Shown here: positions 11,516 through 22,884 of the stretch, one piece after another
How the letters are laid out: each line of letters opens with the position of its first letter
Position numbering within the stretch: position 1 is the stretch's first letter
DNA from: Ochotona curzoniae
Lineage: Eukaryota > Chordata > Mammalia > Lagomorpha > Ochotonidae
Direction of reading: 5' to 3'
Assembly (NCBI RefSeq): GCF_017591425.1
Contig: NW_024466399.1
Coordinates: forward strand, 2,604,001 to 2,668,000
DNA length: 64,000 nucleotides
Program-made: the position numbers and the translations under genes
The notes under the pieces: model-generated
What the model was told of the DNA's origin: nothing
Database searches by the model: none
Seen by the model: the letters and a program-made list of their open reading frames with translations, nothing else

Positions 11516-11807
11516 AGAGTTCTTACATTTTATTAAGTTTTATAACCATATGGTAATTCTACAAAAATTTCCATGAGTATTCTTATCAGAGCAGATACAG
11601 TTCAATAAAATAACACTTTACAATATTCCAGAAAAAGACTATTTAGGCACAGGTGAATAAGAAAAACAATAATATGTGAGAGGATATGAGTGGTTGAAAG
11701 AAAAGTAAAGTTTGTATTGCATTAAAGCAAAAAATGGGGAAAAAAATATTTCAGACTTTCCTACACCTCTATAAATGATTGGACACTCTCATTTCACTGT
11801 GATGTAA

Positions 11808-11930
11808 GGGACTTCAAAAACATTTTTAAAAAGTGTATAATATGAAAATCGCTACATACCAATTTCAAACCTTTTTGTACCAAAATAAACTTTACTTTTA
11901 ATTTAATTTCCATGAGCTTTTTGATGTGCC
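11808..11930 (+). repeat. Short terminal-inverted-repeat element
   Basis: The ends are imperfect inverted repeats: 'GGGACTTCAAAAACATTTTT' at the left, and the complement of 'ATGAGCTTTTTGATGTGCC' at the right. In between lie 'TATAATATGAAAATCGCTAC' and 'TTTGTACCAAAATAAACTTT'. The same layout is seen at 3912-4110 and 27282-27405. It is probably a small non-autonomous DNA transposon family. It has no coding capacity. Confidence 0.5.
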
Positions 11931-12040
11931 TTTGGTTACTATGAACCATAGATAATAGAAAAAAGCATTTCAAAGCCTGTCTTAGATTTAACATTCCTTT
12001 TGAAATACAAAGTGTTTTTCAATAAACATTCATTATTTCT

Positions 12041-12343
12041 TTTTTTAAGATTTATTTATTTTTATTGAAAGATATACAGAGAGGAGGAGAGACATAAAGG
12101 AAGATCTTCTATCCATTGGTTCACTCACCAGGTGGCCACAATGGCTGGAGCTGAGCCAATCCGAAGCTGGGAGCCTCTTCCCGGTCTCCCAAGGCATTGC
12201 TGGACCGTCCTTGACTGCTTTCCTAGGCCACAAGCAGGCAGCTGGATGGGAAGTGGAGCTGCCGGGATTAGAGCCAGTGTCCATATGGAATCCTGGCATA
12301 CTCAAGGTGAAGACTTTAACTGCTACACTATCACACCAGGCCC
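12041..12343 (-). mobile_element. CSINE, minus, with TSD
   Basis: Antisense C repeat from 'TTTTTTTAAGATTTATTTATT' to 'ATCACACCAGGCCC'. The direct repeat CATTATTTCT occurs at 12031-12040 and 12351-12360, seven bases beyond the apparent 5' end, consistent with a target duplication plus a few non-templated bases. Confidence 0.85.
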
Positions 12344-12360
12344 AAACTGTCATTATTTCT

Positions 12361-12785
12361 AAAGACAAAAAATTGTGCTAATAATAAATAGCTTACATTC
12401 TTCCACTTCTGTCTCAGAACTCTGCGCATGGAGCTTCTTCCGGGCTCACGAAGGCACACAGGGCCTGTCCTACTCAGTTCCAGTGACATTTACGTTCAAT
12501 TGGGCAGTTTAAATTCACATTCTTTTCCCCTCCACAGGCAGTATAACATAGAATCTCCTTTCCACTGCATCCTCGATTGTTTGTTTTCTTTCTTTTTAAA
12601 ATTATTATTTGATGATAAAATTCCATAGGCTCTGGGATTTCCGTTAACACCTTCCAACTCCTTCCCAAATCTGGCCTCCTTCCTCACCCCCCATTTCTCT
12701 ATTATTACCACAATGCTATAATGCTTCCTAAATATAATGTTACATAACTTAGTGGGGATAGTTTTTAACACTCTTGATTTTTCGT
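12361..12785. other. No recognised feature
   Basis: About 420 bp AT-rich stretch before the L1 block. It may be eroded L1 sequence, but no diagnostic block is visible. Confidence 0.35.
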
Positions 12786-12789
12786 TCAT

Positions 12790-13330
12790 TCATTCAAACT
12801 AGAGTTTGAAAATCGCTTGCTCCAAGCCCTGTCCAGTATTTCTTAACTAGATCACTTGTTTTGTTGTTGAGTTTCTTCAGCTCTTTATATACCTGAATAT
12901 TCATTCTCAATCAGTTGCATAATTTGCCTGTCATTTATCCTGCTCTATGTGTTGCCTGTTGACAGTTTTCTTTGGCAAACAGAATCTTCGTTGCTTGGTA
13001 TAATACTGTTTGCTTATTTTTGCTCTAGTTGCCTTTACTTCTGCAATCATTTCCAAGCAATCTTTGCCTACCCCTGTGTCTCGTAGCTTCCCCAGTGTCC
13101 TCCTCCAATAGTTTGATGATATCAATGTGCACCTTGAGATTCTGGCTTCATTTGGTAGAAGGTGTAAGTTATAGGTGTGGTGTCATATTCCTGCAAATGC
13201 AGATTCAGTTTCCCAGCATAGTCTGTTGAAGAGATTGTCCTTTCTCCAAGGGTTGATTGTAGTTTGATTATCAAAAATTGATTGGCTATAGGTGTGTGGG
13301 TAAATTTCCCCATGCTGGAATAATCACCAG
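12790..13330 (-). mobile_element. L1 ORF2-3' region, minus
   Basis: The T-rich strand carries 'GAGTTTCTTCAGCTCTTTATA', 'TTGCCTGTCATTTATCCTGC', 'TTATTTTTGCTCTAGTTGCC', 'AATCATTTCCAAGCAATCTT' and 'GTCTGTTGAAGAGATTGTCC'. These are the antisense landmarks of the end of L1 ORF2 in the usual order. The homologous stretch recurs at about 16390-16690. No intact frame is present. Confidence 0.72.
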
Positions 13331-13334
13331 AATA

Positions 13335-14400
13335 CACTGGCCCCAACCAACACATACATCTAGATAGCCACTAAAGCAGCAGTCATCTTAGCAAGTCACA
13401 GAGACTCAGAGATAAAAGCAAGCCAAGGACATAACCAACAAATGCTTCCACAAATGCCTAAACATAAATGCAGACGTCTAAGAAACAAAGACAAGGAAGA
13501 CATTACGATTTACCAAAATGAAGACAACGGCTCAATATTAGAACGTTAAGACAAAGCAATTCAAGAAATGCCTAAAGTGAATAGTTAAAAATGATCACAA
13601 GATTGCCCGAAAGCAAAGAGGAACAAATAATTATGGTAAAGAAACCCATACGTAATATGTTTAAAAAATGTTGCTAAGGCATTGAAATATTGAAGAGAAA
13701 TGAAACCAAAACATCAGAAATGAAGACATTAATATGCCAAAGGAAATCTTCAAGAACATGTTTGGTAAGGTAGAAGAAAGATCCAGGCTAGAAGGCAAAT
13801 GTTTAAAAATATTTCAGTGGGACAAAAAATTCAAAATGGTGTTTGAGATGATTATGGTACTATCAAGTCATCAAACAAGAAATCTTAGAGTAAATGAAGT
13901 TTGAAAACAATGGTCTAGAAGGCCTATTCAGTGATATCATAGCCCAAAACTTCACTACTGTGCAGAAAGAAAAGGGCATCTAAATATAAGCTGCAAATAG
14001 AACTTCTAACACTTACCAGCTAAGGCATTCTTCACCTCAATAGATTCCAGTCAGCTGCAAAATAAAACACGAAAATAGTGAATATGCGTACGAGAGAAAT
14101 GCGGCCTTTCTTTATACAATCAGTGATTAGCCTAATAGCTGATTTGTCATCAGAAGCCCTGTAAGATAGAAAAGAACAGAAAGCTATAATTCAGGTTCTA
14201 AAATAAAGAAACCGACATCCTGGGATACTTTATCCATCAAAGCTCTCATTTATAAATGGATGTGAAATAAAGATTAAAAAAATAGAAATAAAAAGATTTC
14301 ACCAGCCCCTGTCCAGCCTTACTAAAGATAATTAAGGATGTGCTAAACAAAGAAATGGGGAATGATAATTATTGTAATGAAAGAATATGGAGATATCATA
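13335..14400 (+). mobile_element. L1 ORF1-region relic, plus
   Basis: The A-rich strand contains 'ACCAAAACATCAGAAATGAAG', 'AATCTTCAAGAACATG', 'GATATCATAGCCCAAAACTTC', 'GAGATAGAAAAGAACAG'-like text (at 14160-14180) and 'CTGGGATACTTTATCCATC'. These are decayed counterparts of L1 ORF1/inter-ORF sequence ('aaaacttccc', 'aggccagaagg', 'atactatacccagc'). The orientation is opposite to the L1 piece immediately to its left. Confidence 0.6.
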
Positions 14401-14416
14401 TCATAATATTACAGAA

Positions 14417-14748
14417 GGGCCCGGCGGCATGGCCTAGCAGCCAAAGTCCTCGCCTTGAACGCCCCGGGATCCCATATGGGCACCGGTTCTAATGCTGGCA
14501 GCTCTACCTCCCATCCACCTCCCTGCCTGTGCCCTGGGAAAGCAGTCAAGGATGGTCCAAAGCTTTGGGACCCTGCACCCACGTGGGATATCCGGAGGAA
14601 TTTCCTGGCTCTTGGCTTTGGATTGGCATAGCACCGGCCGCTGCGCTCACTTGGGGAGTGAATCACTGGACGGCAGATCTTCCTCTCTGTCTCTCCTCCT
14701 CTCTGTATATCTGACTTTCCGATAAATAAATAAATCTTTAAAAAAAAT
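14417..14748 (+). mobile_element. CSINE, plus (GGCCTAGCAGC subfamily)
   Basis: A full-length C repeat from 'GGGCCCGGCGGCATGGCC' to 'AATAAATAAATCTTTAAAAAA', with head, 'GGGATCCCATATGGGCACC' core, 'AAAGCAGTCAAGGATGG' and 'CTCTCCTCCTCTCTGTATATC'. Imperfect flanking repeats (ATAATATTA and ATAATATCC) are visible. It is nested in the plus-strand L1. The 140-codon frame on its minus strand and the shorter ones here are SINE artefacts. Confidence 0.9.
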
Positions 14749-14824
14749 AATATCCAAATGAAACAGTGTGAATGTTTAAGATAAATAATAAGACAAGTTA
14801 CCTTCCACTCCAAAGGATTCAGTG

Positions 14825-15050
14825 GCAGCATCCTCTATGAAGTTCAGTTCTAATTCTGGCAGTTTCTCTTCCCAGTCCAGCTCCCTATGATGGCCTGGGA
14901 ACGCAAGAGAGGATGATTGAAGGCCTTGGCACCTGCATCTGCTGTAGGATCTCCTGACTTTGGCCATCTCTGCTATTTGGGGAGTGAATTAGGGGATGAA
15001 AGATCTTTCTGTAACTCTGCTTTTTATGTTCAATAAGTAAAGGTTTTAAA
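14825..15050 (+). mobile_element. Old CSINE, plus, 5'-truncated
   Basis: 'TTCTAATTCTGGCAGTTTC', 'CCAGCTCCCTATGATGGCC', 'TTTGGGGAGTGAATTAGGGG' and 'GAAAGATCTTTCTGTAACTC' with an A-rich end define a diverged C repeat that lacks most of its head. It is nested in the plus-strand L1. Confidence 0.65.
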
Positions 15051-15054
15051 AATT

Positions 15055-15325
15055 CTTGGAAATAAATGAAGCAATCACACAAGATATCAAACTGATGGTA
15101 TAGAGCAAAAATAGTGTTAAGAGGAATGGTTACAGCCACTAGTGCTTCCAGCAAGAAATCAGAAAGGCATCAAATCAATGATCTATCAATGTGCCACAAG
15201 GACCTCGATAAACAATCACGTATCAAACTCAAACTCAGTAGGAGAAAAAGCTATCGAAATTAGAAAAGAATTAAAACAAAATAAGGATCTAAAGCTCATG
15301 TTCATTTAACAAAGAACTCCTAGTC
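15055..15325 (+). mobile_element. L1 ORF2 fragment, plus
   Basis: 'AGCAAAAATAGTGTTAAGAGG', 'ACTCAAACTCAGTAGGAG' and 'ATCGAAATTAGAAAAGAATT' correspond to the L1 ORF2 stretch 'gcagttctaagagggaagttc...aaagtcagtagaagg...gagcagaaataaatgaa'. This continues the plus-strand L1 block at 13335-14400 past two SINE insertions. Confidence 0.55.
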
Positions 15326-15980
15326 CTGAACAACACAATCCTGGGAAGCCTCTAGTCTCCTATCTGTGTGTGTGGATTTGCCTATTCCTGGATTCTAGTA
15401 CAGACAGAACTCAATGTATGCTTTTTGATATAAGTCACATTTTCGAGGTCTATTCACGCTGCAGTAGGGATCAGCCATGTTTCCCTTTTTGTGATCAAAT
15501 AGTATTCCACTCAATAGATATGCTGCATTTATTTGTCTATTCTTCAGTTGATGAGCAATGGGGTTGTGTATGCGTCAGGATGGCGATGCATAACGGTGTC
15601 ATGAAGGTCTGTGCACAAGTTTTGGCACGGGCATATGCTTCAACTCCCCTTAGCTTTTCATTTCTCTTTAGGCACATGTTTTCAATTCTATCCAGGAGTG
15701 GAGATGCTAAATTGTATAGTAACTCTAACACATAAAAGAACTGCCAGTTTGCTTTCCAAAGTATTTAGAGCATTTTGCATTCCCACATGGGTGGAAATGA
15801 CAATTTATACACATCTTCATTACAGCTTTGAGAGGGGGTATTAGGATACCTTGATGTGATTTTAACTTATATGTACTTACTCATTACTGATGTTAATTCC
15901 TTCTCATGTACTTTTTTTAATCAATTTACATATATTTTGCAAAGAGATAGCAATTTAGTTCATTTGTCTACTCAATCGGT

Positions 15981-16284
15981 TTTTTAAAAAGATTTATTCG
16001 TTTTTATTGCAAAGTTAGATATATATAGAGAGAGGAGCAGAGACAGAGAGGAATATCTTCCGTCTAATGATTCACTCGCCAAGTGAGCGCAATGGCCAGT
16101 GCTGCACCGATCCAAAGCCAGGAGCCAGGAGCTTCTCCAGGTCTCCCACATGAGTCTGCTTTCCCAGGCCACAAGAAGGGAGCTGGATGGGAATTAGGGC
16201 TGCCGGGATTAGAAGCAGCGCCCATATGGGATCCCAGCACATTCAAGGAGAGGACTCTTAGCCGCTAGGCTATGGTGCCAGGCC
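15981..16284 (-). mobile_element. CSINE, minus, with 8-bp TSD
   Basis: Antisense C repeat from 'TTTTAAAAAGATTTATTCG' to 'TATGGTGCCAGGCC'. CTACTCAA at 15968-15975 and 16285-16292 is the target duplication. A short deletion removes the 'AAAGCTTTGGGCCGTCC' block. It is nested in the minus-strand L1. Confidence 0.87.
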
Positions 16285-17242
16285 CTACTCAACTGTTTTA
16301 AAATCCTTATACGAGTTCTCTATCCTACATAAAATCCTCCTTAGAAATATGACATGCAAATACGTTCTTTCACCCTCTATATTCACGGTGGTAATGGTGT
16401 TCTTTAAAGTACAAAAGTTTTAATTTTAACTAAGTCCAATCGACTTACTTTTTCTTTTCTCACTTGTATTTTTGATGTATTATCTAGCTTTGTAAGAATT
16501 TTGTAGTTTTAGCTTTTACATTTGAGCCAAATGTACCACTTTTTGGTTAATGTTGTACGTGAGGTAAACTAGGGCCCCCACTTCATTTTTCCCTTTGTAG
16601 ATATGGAGTTTTCCTAGCACCATTTACTGGGGAAACTTATTTCCTATTATTGCATTAGCTCTTGGTTCCCCTGCTAAAAATCAAGGTAACCATCGTTGCG
16701 TGAGGATTTACTCAGCCACACGGTTTCATTTGGTGGATCCGTATTCTGGATTCACAACCAAGCACTACTCATTAATGTTGCTTCGCTACAAAATGTGTTC
16801 AAAATCAAGAAGCCTACACCTTCTTTATCATATTATTCTTCGTTCTTTGTTGTATTTTTTCAGAATTGTTTTGGCTACTGTGAATATACACATTCTTCAA
16901 ATAATTTGTAAATTCTCTTTGTCGTAGTGTATATAATGGGGAGGCGGTGATTTTTAGGAATCTCATCCATCAGTGGATACATTTTGGGTGTACTGACATG
17001 TCAGCAATATTGAGTCTTCACGTCCAGGAACATGGAGTGATCTTTTTCTTTCATTTAGATCTTCTTTCATTTTTTGAGTCATATCAGATTATTTTCAGAG
17101 TAAATGTCTTTTTACTTCTTTTGACATATTTATTCCTAATTATTGCCCTTCATTTCATTTTCAAAACATTTATTGCTACCTCAAAAGAAGTCATTGATAA
17201 TGCATGTTGACTTTTCTCCCCGCAACTTTGTTCTTTCCTCTA

Positions 17243-17259
17243 TGTGTGTGTGTGTGTGT
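17243..17259 (+). repeat. (TG)n microsatellite
   Basis: A short uninterrupted TG run within the L1 relic. Confidence 0.9.
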
Positions 17260-17429
17260 TCCTTAGTATTTTATGTATACAAGACCATGCTACTTGTGGG
17301 TAGAGATAGCTTTGCTTCTTCCCTTCTAATATGGATGTATTCCATTTTAATTTCTTGTCTAACATCTCTTGCTAGAACCTTCAACAGAAATCTACCAGAA
17401 GTGAGGAGAACAAAGAAGAAGAAAGCAGA

Positions 17430-17740
17430 GTTGTAATTACAAGGGATGGAAAATAGTGGTTTTGGCGATGAGAACCAAAACGCAGTCAGGGAAGGGTAAG
17501 GTTTCTATCATACAAAGTGTTTCTAGTTTATAACAATCAGTTCTATTATGAGTATTTGGGGAAGAACTAGAGGTGGACAGTTTGCATTCTGCAAGCACTA
17601 ACAAATAAGCGTACGATGATTAGATTCTCTTGATTTGAACATTGCACGTTGCATACATGTGTTGAATTTTGACATTATTTTCCATATTTATGTGCAATTA
17701 AGCACCAATTAAAAAACAGCAAGTACAAAAAACGAAATGA
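17430..17740 (+). mobile_element. L1M 3' end, plus, nested
   Basis: 'GAAGAACTAGAGGTGGACAG', 'ACAAATAAGCGTACGATG', 'GATTAGATTCTCTTGATTTG', 'GTTGCATACATGTGTTGAAT' and 'TTTATGTGCAATTAAGCACC' follow the terminal L1M order ('ttaattagcttgattgtagtaatc...tgtatacatgtatcaaaacatc...acaatttttatttgtcaa'). It interrupts the minus-strand L1, whose text resumes near 17766, so it is a separate insertion in the opposite orientation. Confidence 0.5.
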
Positions 17741-17765
17741 TGAGAACAGACATCTCTTTTGATCC

Positions 17766-18970
17766 TTTATCTTGACAGAAAACACTGTCTCCTTCAGCAA
17801 TGAACAGCATGCTAGTTGTGGGTTTTCCATAGATGTCATGTGTCAGGCGTATTCACTTCCATTCCTTTTTAGCATTTTTTTTAAAGATTTATTTTTATTA
17901 TTTTTTTCATTGGAAAGGCGGATATACAGAGAGGAGAGACAGAGAGGAAGATCTTCCGTCCGATGATTCACTCCCTAAGTGAGCACAACGGCCGATGCTA
18001 TGCCGATCCAAAGTCAGGAGCCTCTTCCAGGCCTCCCACGTGGGTGCAGGTTCCCAAAGCTTTGGGCCGTCCTCGACTGCTTTCCCAGGGCCACAGTCAG
18101 GGAGCTGGAAGGGAAGCGGGGCTGCCAGGGATAGAACTGGTGCCCATATGGGATCCCAGGCGTGCAAGGCGAGGACCTTAACCACTGCGCCACCGCTCCA
18201 GGCCCACCTTTTTTGTATTTTTATAGTAAAAGAGTTTTGTATTTGTCAAGTATCATTTCTGTGTCTACTAAAATAATAATGCATTTGGGCTATTTCTTAT
18301 TAATGTGGTGGATCATATTATTTTTAGTAGTTAAACTGGTTAGACATTCTTGGAATCAATGAACCTTCGTCATGATGTACATTATAATGTACAAACCTGA
18401 ACATAATGTACAAAGCAAATGAACTGTGTTGATAAATTCATTTGCTTGTGTTTAATGGAGCTTTTGCATTTTACATTCAGAAGAGATATTTGATTCTTTT
18501 TGTGATATATCTGTCTAGCTCACATATTTGGATCACAGTGACTCCATAGAATTAGCTGGAAGGTACTTATATCCATCTTTGTGGGAATGTCTGAATAACC
18601 CATTTTAATTCTTTTTCAAAGTCTGATAGAATTCACCAGTTACACCGATGTATGCAAAATTTCTCTTTTGGAAATTATTTCAATAACCTCTTCAATCTTT
18701 TGTTATTATGCCTATTTGTTTTACTGATAGTTATTTGTGTTTTCTTAACATATTTTATTACATGTTTTCTGCCAGAATATTTCCATCTAAACTAACTTGT
18801 TGGCATGTTATATAAATTAATATACAATATATATATGATTGTTATTGCATACATCCTCTTGGTGTCTTTTATTTAAACTCTTGATTTCAGTACTTTGAAT
18901 TTTCTCTGCTATTTTCATATTCTTTTTGTAATAGACCTTTTCTCCACTTTTGTCAGAGATGTTAAGCATT
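17766..18970 (-). mobile_element. L1M ORF2 middle portion, minus
   Basis: This continues the antisense ORF2 text: 'GCTAGTTGTGGGTTTTCCATAG', 'TTCTTATTAATGTGGTGGATC', 'GACATTCTTGGAATCAATG', 'GACTCCATAGAATTAGCTGG', 'TCTGATAGAATTCACCAG' and 'AACTTGTTGGCATG'. These are the reverse-transcriptase-region landmarks of L1. It is interrupted by a CSINE at 17881-18206. With 15370-17425 it forms one element of roughly 3 kb, net of insertions. Confidence 0.8.
17881..18206 (-). mobile_element. Young CSINE, minus
   Basis: A full-length antisense C repeat of the 'GGCGGATATACAGAGAGGAGAGAC' subfamily, ending 'CACCGCTCCAGGCCC'. It is highly similar to the 3365 and 24427 copies. T-rich flanks (CCTTTTTAGCATTTTT and CCTTTTTTGTATTTTT) look like an imprecise target duplication. 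The 92-codon minus frame inside it is SINE-derived. Confidence 0.9.
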
Positions 18971-19283
18971 GAGCCCAGCATGATGGCCTAATTGCTAAAT
19001 CCTTGCTTTGCATGCACCAGGATCCCATATGGGCTCTGGTCCATATTCTAACTGCTCTGCTTCCCATCCAGCTCCCTGCTTGTGGCCTGGGAAAGCAGTC
19101 GAGAATGACCCAAAACCTTGGGACCCTGCACCCACGTGGGAGACCTGGAAGAGGCTCCTGGCTCCTGGCTTCAAATCGGTTTGGCCCTGATCTTTGCAGG
19201 AAATTGGGAAATGAATCAGCAGATGGAAAATCTTTCTCTTAGCATCTCCTTCTCTCTGTCAATTTGGCTTTTCAATAAAATTT
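18971..19283 (+). mobile_element. CSINE, plus, with imperfect TSD
   Basis: It runs from 'GAGCCCAGCATGATGGCC' through 'GGATCCCATATGGGCTC' and 'GGGAAAGCAGTCGAGAATGA' to 'TTCAATAAAATTTTTTATAA'. The flanks AGATGTTAAGCAT and AGATGCTAAGTAT are a 13-bp duplication with two differences. Confidence 0.88.
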
Positions 19284-19514
19284 TTTATAAAGATGCTAAG
19301 TATCTATGTTTCAGATATTGCGATTGCTTTTAACTAAGTAGAAGAAATGAAAATGTCCAGCTATGTTGTTTTTAATGTTTAACATTATATATATAAACAT
19401 CTTGTAGATTTAATTACATGGGATCAATTGCTTTCAGCCAAAAGAGCTGCTTTAAGTATTCCTGTAAGGTAATGTGCTTCCAATCAATTGTTTCAGCATC
19501 TATTTACTTGAAAA

Positions 19515-19905
19515 TAGCATTGTCAAGTTGTCAGGCACTACTCAGAACAGAATAGATATTCTTAGATACACTGAGGTAACACAGGAAACATAACCATCCC
19601 TTCGAGTTACAACACACTCCCGGAGCCGAGACGCAACCAAGAATCAAGCTAACAAAATTAGAGAGCGGCAAGTAACCTACCATCTGAAAAGCATACATGA
19701 GAATCTTCGCACAAACAGCTAAATGACAAGATAAGTGTGGTAGGTTTGTGTGATGGCAGTGGGGTTCAGTAGGAAGAAGTGTTTAATGAAGCAGTATCGT
19801 ATCCAGTGGGATGCACCTGGTAGAACTGATGGGGGCCAGGCTGCCAGGCAGAGTTTGTGGAGCTTAGTAAGAGCTGGCATATTAACATCCTTCCTACGGT
19901 AGCAG
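19515..19905 (-). mobile_element. L2-like LINE relic, minus
   Basis: 'GTTGTCAGGCACTACTCAGAAC', 'GAGGTAACACAGGAAACATAACC' and a later 'GATGGCAGTGGGGTTCAG' stretch resemble the antisense L2 blocks 'gtgccaggcactgttctagg...gatacagcagtgaacaaaac...'. It is highly decayed and assigned with caution. Confidence 0.4.
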
Positions 19906-20770
19906 CATGAGCAGCAACCCAATGTAATTATTGCCAAAACATCTCAAGTCATTTTTTTTTTCCCTTAAGAATGCCAAGTGTGCAGACTCAGTTACCTTGA
20001 TGCTAATAAGTCGGCTGGGTGTCTTATTTTCCTCTTGTAGTTATTTTCAAGAGCATCCAAACAATCTTCGGAGTCAATAAATCTAATCCATGAGGCTTGT
20101 ATGTTGGGGGCAGGAAGGCAGGGGAACATGAGAGGGACAGAGGGTCATGGCTCCCTCCCAAGCTGCTGGCATAACCAATTGAGTGGATGAATATGACATT
20201 TACTGGAATTGGAACACTAACTGAGGACAAGGAAAATCATACTGGGAGAAAGATGCTCTTTCCAGAAGCCTGTTACACTCTTTCGAGAATTTGATGAGCT
20301 GTTGCCTGCAAGGGGGCCTAATAAAACAGGGCAACGAATATTGATGAAGAAGATGAATATCCCATCAGCAATCATCAGATTCCAATCTGTACAAAGACGT
20401 TGGGAATACTCCTGTTACCTTCAGCTATGGAGAGAAAACTGCCAACATGCTTCTTGTCCTCCAGCGTATATTTTGGCCCTAAATATAAATGTTAATGCTT
20501 CGACTCCTGGCATCTCAATCCTCAGCTCTTTCTAATTTCCCTTGGATAAACATAACCAAGTATTTTCTTCCAAAATACATCTACAGAACATCCAAGGGTT
20601 TTCCTTCAGACAGATTCCCAGAACGCCAAGCAAAAATGAAAAGATGTAGTATAAACAAAGGCGACTTTATTTACAAGAACTCAACTTAAAATCCAATGGA
20701 GGAAGAGTGAGTCAACGCACTCACGACCAACAGATGTTATAAGAGGTCATTGTGGTTGTTTTTTAACCTC
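19906..20770. other. No recognised feature
   Basis: Unique-looking sequence. Short frames (68-77 codons) carry no recognisable product. Confidence 0.4.
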
Positions 20771-20777
20771 CACCACT

Positions 20778-20928
20778 CAGTTGTTTTTAAGCCTTGGTTT
20801 GCGCAAGAATCACCTGGTGGGCTTACTAAATTAAAGATTCCTGGGACCCACCTCTAGGGGATCTGATTCAGTGCCTGGAACGAGTCATACGAAATAGCAT
20901 TTTTAAAACCAAGTCCCAATGAAGAAGC
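20778..20928 (+). mobile_element. MER5A-like hAT-Charlie MITE
   Basis: 'CAAGAATCACCTGGTGGGC', 'AAAGATTCCTGGGACCCACC', 'GGGGATCTGATTCAGTGCC' and 'AAATAGCATTTTTAAAACC' reproduce the order of MER5A blocks ('cagaatcacctgga', 'gattcctgggccccacc', 'tctgattcagtaggtctgg', 'tgcatttctaacaag'). It is a non-autonomous hAT DNA transposon of ancient mammalian age. The terminal repeats are not clear. Confidence 0.7.
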
Positions 20929-22566
20929 AATTTCATCCATAGAGAACAAGAGAGAAAGTGTCCATCCCGTGGGGCAGTGGCATGGGGTATGCCAGGGTCT
21001 CTCTGTGTGCCTTTGAAGATGGCAACTGTAAGGTGATGAGCAGCACGATGCCTCAGGTTTCAGTCCTGTGATTAGACCCCGCCTGCCCGAAGAACTGCAG
21101 ATTTTGGACGCTCCGCCTGTGCCGGCATCCACTGAGCTCTCTGCTGCTGCCGTCCTGCAAGCTGGGCTGCATTACACAGCAAGTAACACATGCATGTTTC
21201 CAATTAGGCGAGTCTGATGATCGGTTATTTTAAAAACATTTCAGACACTGCTTGCCAGGGAATATGCTCAACTTTAAATTTGACTTTGTGGGGTGTGTTC
21301 AGAGTAGTGGTTGTCTGGGCCTTTTTTTTTTTTTTAACATAATTACTTAAGATTGCCCTTTATAGGGAGAGAATGTTTATAGGGGGAAAATAAGAAGTTG
21401 GGTGACATTTCTCCTTTGCTTTCTGGATGGAAATGAGCCCGTGAGTTCTAAGTTAGGGTGATGTGAGCCTGAGCACGCGTACATGAGGGATTCTGTGAGG
21501 CATGCCTGAGGGGTCATTACAGAGTTCCTAGAAAATGTGCCTTTTGAAGAAGCAGGCACGCTTTTCAACATTGTTAACACTCAGATAACTCTATGTTCTC
21601 ATTCCATCTTTCCATAAACTTGCTGAAGTATGTTCATACAGAGCTGCATTCGTCACAAAGTTTTATAACGCTGAGCAAAGGTACAAAAACACAAAAATTC
21701 AAGCATAGTCACAAAATATCTGTAGAAAAAAATAGAATAAAAGGATAGATTTATTTTAGAAGGAAAACTGAATGCATATTTTTAATAATATCTTTCTTTA
21801 TGGACTGTTTGATATTCTGACATAACTACTCTGTTAGGTCATGAATCGCATCTTTAAACACTGTGGTTCTAGATCTATGCTGATGGCTCAACCACAGCCA
21901 TTGTTATTAAAATGATACAAGAAAAAGACATAATGAATTTTCCGCTCCATAAGCTAGTCCTAGGATGTACATTTCATAGCCTTTGGACTGACTCAGTTGG
22001 CTGAGAATTAAACAAAAATAGAAACACATCCACCAATTTGTTGTGCATGGTGCTTTCGTTTAAGATACACTACGTTGCTAATTAAGATGTCATATGTCAG
22101 TGCATCTCACAGGTAAATTTGTGCCTATTTCCTTGGAGCTATGATGCAGAGTTAACGAACACAGGGTTCTGGGGGAATATTCATGGCTATGACTCACAGT
22201 AATTTTGCATGCACCATGCTTTCCCAGTGAAAAGGGTACACCGTAAAAAGCAGCTATCTTTTTTCATATAAAATATCTAATGCTCAAATACCTGTGTGGT
22301 TTATTGTTGTCATTTGAATTCTACTGATGGAGAGAATTGCCCTTCTCACCAAAATATTCCTGTATGTGCTTTTCATCTTACCTTGTTAAAATTGTTATTC
22401 CAAATGCTCAGAATGCATCAACAGATTTTGAACAAAAGACGGATTCTACTCTCTTCAGTGTAACTTTCCAGCTGGAGCGAGAGAAGATTTAGATGCAGAG
22501 CAAAATAAGAATTATGATGAACATAAAATTTTTATGTTATGCCAAAAAGTAATCAGTATTAAGAAT
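20929..22566. other. Unique stretch without recognised feature
   Basis: About 1.6 kb free of recognisable repeats. The largest frame is 92 codons at 20854-21132 minus, which overlaps the MER5A relic and has no domain. I see no CpG island, splice grammar or RNA gene. Confidence 0.4.
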
Positions 22567-22836
22567 AGGGGCCAATATTGTGACTCACCAAGCTAAGCTG
22601 CCTCCTGCAGTTCTGGCATCCAGCCTGGTGGCTGCTCTGCTTCCCATCCAGGTCCAGTTGATTTGCCTGAAGAGCAGTTCAGTATGACTCAAGAGCTGGG
22701 ACCCTGACACTCATATTGGAGATCTGGATGTAGGTCTGAGCTCCTGGCTTTGTCCTGGACCAGCCTCTACAATTGTGACAATTTGGGGAGTGAATCAGCA
22801 GATGAAAATCCCCCATCCCTCTTGCTCCCTGTCTTT

Positions 22837-22884
<48 letters not shown>

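Larger units (their letters stand above)
15370..17425 (-). mobile_element. L1M 3' UTR and ORF2 C-terminal half, minus
   Basis: Antisense L1 landmarks are in order from the 3' end: 'GATATGCTGCATTTATTTGTC', 'GCAGTTGATGAGC'-like text (15545-15560), 'AAGAACTGCCAGTTTGC', 'TTTTAACTAAGTCCAATCG', 'TCCTAGCACCATTTACTGG', 'TCAGCAATATTGAGTCTTC', 'CTTTTGACATATTTATTCC' and 'TATGGATGTATTCCATTTT'. The last blocks lie inside ORF2 (reverse transcriptase/C-terminal region). Stops and indels are numerous, so it is inactive. A CSINE (15981-16284) interrupts it. Confidence 0.82.
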
